Positions 60,874-64,000 of a stretch of 64,000 nt of DNA are shown piece after piece. Position numbers and translations under genes: made by a program. The notes under the pieces were generated by a model, which worked only from the letters and a program-made list of their open reading frames with translations, was not told the origin of the DNA and did not search any database. Source of the stretch: Caulobacter sp. NIBR2454 (GTDB taxonomy: Bacteria; Pseudomonadota; Alphaproteobacteria; Caulobacterales; Caulobacteraceae); the NCBI RefSeq assembly GCF_027474405.1, contig NZ_CP114871.1, positions 62,001-126,000 of the forward strand. Direction: 5' to 3'. The number at the start of each line of letters is the position of its first letter. Position 1 is the stretch's first letter.

Positions 60874-63800
60874 ATGTTCGGCAAGATCGCGGCCTTTGAA
60901 TTTCGTCACCAGACCCGCCAGCCGGTGTTCTGGGTGGCCGCGGGCATCTTTTTCCTGCTGACCATAGGCTCGGTCGTCGTCGACCAGATCCAGATCGGCT
61001 CGGGGGGCAACACCCGCAAGAACGCGGCCTTCGCCATCGCCCAGATCCACCTGATCTGGTCGATCTTCTACATGTTCGTCACCGCCGCCTTCGTGGCCAA
61101 TGTGGTGCTGCGTGACGATGAGACGGGCTTTGGGCCGATCATCCGGTCCACGCGGGTGGGGCGGTTCGACTATCTGTTCGGACGCTTCGTCGGCGCCATG
61201 GCGGCGGTGCTGCTGTCGTTCATGGCGGTGCCGCTGGCGATCATGGTCGGAACCCTGGCCCCGTGGGTCGATCCGGAGACGCTGGGCCCCTTCGTCTTCA
61301 GCCATTACCTGTTCGCCTATTTCGTCCTGGCGGTTCCCAATCTGCTGCTGACCGGGGCGATGTTCTTCGCCCTGGCCACGGTGACCCGGTCGATGATGGG
61401 CACCTATATGGGGGTGGTGGTCTTCCTGGTGCTGTGGATCGTGGCCGGGATCGTCCTCAACCAGCCCCAGTATGACCGCGTCGCGGCCCTGTGGGAGCCG
61501 CTGGGCACGGCGGCCTACGGCCTGGTGACCAAGTACTGGACGGCGACGGAGCGCAACAGCGCGATTCCCGCCGTCGCCGGCGCGCTGCTCTTCAACCGCG
61601 TCTTCGCCCTGGCCCTGGCGGCGGCGATGCTGGCGGCAGCCTATTTCCTGTTCCGCTTCAATCCCGTGACTCGCAGCGCCAAGGTCCGCAAGGCGCGCCG
61701 CCTGCGCAAGGCCGAAGCCGACGCGCCGCCGCCCCAGATCGTGGAAACGGTCCGACCGGCGCCCAGATTCGGCGCCGCCTCGGCCTGGACCCAGATGAAG
61801 GCCCGCACCCGGCTGGAGATGGGGCAGATCTTCCGCCATCCGGCCTTCCTGGTGTTGATGGCGATGGGCGTGGTCAACGCCCTGGGCCAGCTGTGGTTCG
61901 CCACCGAGACCCGATATGGCAGCGACATCTGGCCGGTGACGCGCCTGATGATCCGCGCGCTGGAGGACTCGTTCACGGTGATCCCCATGGTGGTGGCGAT
62001 CTTCTATGCGGGCGAGCTGGTCTGGCGTGAGCGCGACCGACGCACCCATGAGATCATCGACGCCACGCCGCTGCCCGATTGGGCGTTCGTCGCGCCCAAG
62101 ACGCTGGGGGTCTCGCTGGTGCTGCTGGCCAGTCTGATGATCGGCGTCGTGGTGGCCATGGGCATCCAGGCCTCCAAGGGCTTCACCGACTTCGCCATCG
62201 GCGAATACCTGCTGTGGTACGTCCTGCCGCGCACGGTCGACATGATCCTGATCGCGGTCCTGGCGGTGTTCCTGCAGGCGGTCTCGCCGCACAAGTTCGT
62301 CGGCTGGGGCCTGATGGTGCTGTTCCTGGTCGTGCAGGCGACCATGGCCACGGTGGGGCTGGAGCATAACCTCTATAACTACGGGTCCGGCCCCAACGTG
62401 CCGCTGTCGGACATGAACGGACAGGGCCGGTTCTGGGAGGGCGCCTGGTGGTTCCGGCTCTACTGGTCGGCGTTCGCGGTGGTGTTGCTGGTCCTCGCGC
62501 ACGTGCTGTGGCGACGAGGGGCGGAGACCCGCATGAGCCCGCGCCTGCGCCGGATGGGCGCGCGCCTGAACGGCCCGGCGGGCGTGGTCCTGGGCCTCGG
62601 CCTGTGCGTGTTCGCCGCCGCCGGGGCTTTCATCTATCTCAACACCAATGTCTGGAACGAGTACCGCACGCGCATCGACGACGAGCGCTGGATGGCGGAC
62701 TATGAGAAGACCCTGACCCCGCTGGAGAACATTCCCCAGCCCAAGATCGCTTCGGTGCGGCTGGAGGTGGACATCCACCCCGACGCGCCGCGCATCGACA
62801 CCCGCGGCGTCTATGTGGTCGAGAACCGTACGGCCCAGCCCCTGCGCCAGATCCATGTGAGGTTCGCCCGCGATCTGAAGGTCAAGGGCTTGTCCATCGA
62901 GGGCGCGCGTCCGCAGCGGACCCTGGACCAGTTCAACTATCGCATCTTCGCGTTCGATACACCGATGATGCCAGGGGAACGCCGGACCCTGTCGTTTATC
63001 ACCGAGCTGTCCCAGAAGGGCTTCCGCAACCGGGACAACCTGACCCGGGTGGTGGGCAACGGGACCTTCGTCAACGACCAGGAGATCGCGCCGGGTCTGG
63101 GCGTCGACCGCAACATGGTGCTGAGGGACCGGGCCAAGCGCCGCAAGTACGGCCTGGCGCCGGAGCTGCGCATGGCCCGCCTGGGCGATCAGGCCAGCCG
63201 CCAGTTCACCTATCTGCGCCGGGACGCCGACTGGGTTCACGCCGACATCACCGTGACCACGGACGCCGACCAGACGCCGATCGCGCCGGGGTACAAGACC
63301 AGCGACCGGACCCTGGCCGGGCGGCGCACCGCGCGCTTCATCACCGAGGCGCCGATCCTGCCCTTCTTCTCGATCCAGTCCGCGCGCTACAGCGAGATGT
63401 CGCAAATTCACGACGGGGTGACCCTGACGGTCTTCCACCACCCCGAGCACGACTGGAACACCGAGCGGATGCTCAAGTCGCTGCGGGTGGGGCTAGACTA
63501 TTTCCAGACCAACTTCGGCCCGTACCAGTTCCGCCAGGCGCGAATCCTGGAATTCCCGGCCTATGGTGATTTCGCCCAAGCCTTCGCCGGGACCATCCCC
63601 TGGTCGGAGAGCATCGGCTTCATCTCGGACTCGCGCGATCCCGACAAGATCGACTTCGTCACCTATGTCGGGGCGCATGAGCTGGGTCACCAGTGGTGGG
63701 CGCACCAGCTGATCGGCGCCGATCAGCAGGGCGCGACCGCCCTGTCCGAAAGCCTGGCGCAGTACTCGGCTCTGATGGTCATGGAGAAGCTCTATGGCCG

Positions 63801-64000
63801 TGAGCAGATCCGTAAATTCCTGAAGTTCGAGCTGGATCGCTATCTGCGCGCCCGCGGCGGCGAGGTGATCGAGGAGCTGCCGCTGGTGCGGGTCGAGAAC
63901 CAGCCCTACATCCACTACCAGAAAGGCGCGCTGGTCATGTACCGCCTGCGCGACGAGCTGGGCGAGGAGGCGGTGAACCGCGCCCTGCGCATCCTGCTGC
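60874..64000 (+). CDS. ABC-2 permease fused to M1-type aminopeptidase (cut by window end)
   Basis: At least 1042 codons, open to the window end. The N-terminal half has two blocks of about six membrane segments, each starting with an ABC-2 permease pattern (MFGKIAAFEFRHQTRQPVFWV; then RLEMGQIFRHPAFLVLMAMG at about residues 315-335). After a last membrane segment near 580, the C-terminal part is a periplasm-facing M1-like metallopeptidase with HELGHQWWAHQ at about residue 935 and a downstream ESLAQY Glu about 20 residues on. The usual GAMEN exopeptidase motif reads AGTIPWSES-like here. Substrate unknown; peptide export or quality control are guesses. Confidence 0.9.
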   Translation, partial: MFGKIAAFEFRHQTRQPVFWVAAGIFFLLTIGSVVVDQIQIGSGGNTRKNAAFAIAQIHLIWSIFYMFVTAAFVANVVLRDDETGFGPIIRSTRVGRFDYLFGRFVGAMAAVLLSFMAVPLAIMVGTLAPWVDPETLGPFVFSHYLFAYFVLAVPNLLLTGAMFFALATVTRSMMGTYMGVVVFLVLWIVAGIVLNQPQYDRVAALWEPLGTAAYGLVTKYWTATERNSAIPAVAGALLFNRVFALALAAAMLAAAYFLFRFNPVTRSAKVRKARRLRKAEADAPPPQIVETVRPAPRFGAASAWTQMKARTRLEMGQIFRHPAFLVLMAMGVVNALGQLWFATETRYGSDIWPVTRLMIRALEDSFTVIPMVVAIFYAGELVWRERDRRTHEIIDATPLPDWAFVAPKTLGVSLVLLASLMIGVVVAMGIQASKGFTDFAIGEYLLWYVLPRTVDMILIAVLAVFLQAVSPHKFVGWGLMVLFLVVQATMATVGLEHNLYNYGSGPNVPLSDMNGQGRFWEGAWWFRLYWSAFAVVLLVLAHVLWRRGAETRMSPRLRRMGARLNGPAGVVLGLGLCVFAAAGAFIYLNTNVWNEYRTRIDDERWMADYEKTLTPLENIPQPKIASVRLEVDIHPDAPRIDTRGVYVVENRTAQPLRQIHVRFARDLKVKGLSIEGARPQRTLDQFNYRIFAFDTPMMPGERRTLSFITELSQKGFRNRDNLTRVVGNGTFVNDQEIAPGLGVDRNMVLRDRAKRRKYGLAPELRMARLGDQASRQFTYLRRDADWVHADITVTTDADQTPIAPGYKTSDRTLAGRRTARFITEAPILPFFSIQSARYSEMSQIHDGVTLTVFHHPEHDWNTERMLKSLRVGLDYFQTNFGPYQFRQARILEFPAYGDFAQAFAGTIPWSESIGFISDSRDPDKIDFVTYVGAHELGHQWWAHQLIGADQQGATALSESLAQYSALMVMEKLYGREQIRKFLKFELDRYLRARGGEVIEELPLVRVENQPYIHYQKGALVMYRLRDELGEEAVNRALRILL

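Noticed and set aside
59911..63450. An 1179-codon minus-strand open frame opposite the ABC genes
   Set aside because: Arg/Gln/His/Asp-rich shadow of the real plus-strand frame, which has ABC and M1 motifs.

Overview
The window reads as a contiguous, GC-rich chromosomal segment of a Caulobacter-like alphaproteobacterium (order Caulobacterales; Caulobacter or a close relative). The lineage call rests on recognisable family-restricted genes: a CenR-type response regulator, an NtrZ-like periplasmic protein, a 1614-residue GdhZ-type NAD-glutamate dehydrogenase, a CC0125/CC1285-family lipoprotein, and a metalloprotease whose C-terminal half resembles the N-terminal anchoring domain of the Caulobacter S-layer protein RsaA. 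Most of the window is core genome. I see no insertion sequence, prophage, integrase or CRISPR array.

Layout. 1-9.2 kb: 5' end of leuS with a DUF3576 lipoprotein gene, ntrZ, thiE-like and PLP-binding YggS genes, an L,D-transpeptidase, cenR, xth, a likely small RNA/terminator, lolA, an RNase T2 and ftsK. 9.3-13.8 kb: a UbiH-type hydroxylase facing a proX-like/thioredoxin-TPR/LON-domain/Trm112 run, then a DUF6065 gene. 13.8-19.7 kb: tRNA-Gly(GCC) with promoter and terminator, a very acidic small protein, an MHYT-GGDEF-EAL protein, the RsaA-like-tailed protease and an AI-2E-family transporter. 19.7-24.8 kb: a candidate small RNA of three hairpins with C-rich loops, a structured leader, and gdhZ. 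24.8-31.1 kb: a leftward run rsmB-rpe-heparinase-like-purH-hydrolase, with a ZTP (pfl) riboswitch and promoter before purH. 31-43.8 kb: small housekeeping genes, pyrF, marC, Rrf2, kup, argG, KTSC, MAPEG, an RTX-like acidic protein next to an XRE regulator, a LysE exporter, a lipoprotein, an SDR and a YkvA protein. 44-54.5 kb: an MHS-type symporter, then a molybdenum region (modB, truncated CysG, iorA, iorB, mocA-like, moaADEBC, XdhC). 54.5-64 kb: an AKR-like protein, ald with divergent lrp, a 580-bp palindromic repeat field, beta-carbonic anhydrase with maiA and an FAH hydrolase, and an ABC ATPase followed by a large ABC-permease/M1-peptidase fusion cut by the window end.

How it works together. 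The molybdenum region is the clearest functional unit. MoaA, C, D and E make molybdopterin, MoaB handles a later insertion step, the MocA-like enzyme probably makes the cytosine dinucleotide form, and XdhC-type maturation would serve IorA/IorB. The rsmB-rpe-purH run looks controlled at purH by ZTP/ZMP sensing. Genes are packed so tightly that five convergent pairs share their stop codons in a 4-bp palindrome. The most interesting unexplained items are the triple C-loop RNA at 19744-19866 (two start-site regions in the window are exactly complementary to its loops), the structured minus-strand unit at 5131-5290, the RsaA-like-tailed protease, and the palindrome field at 57284-57867.
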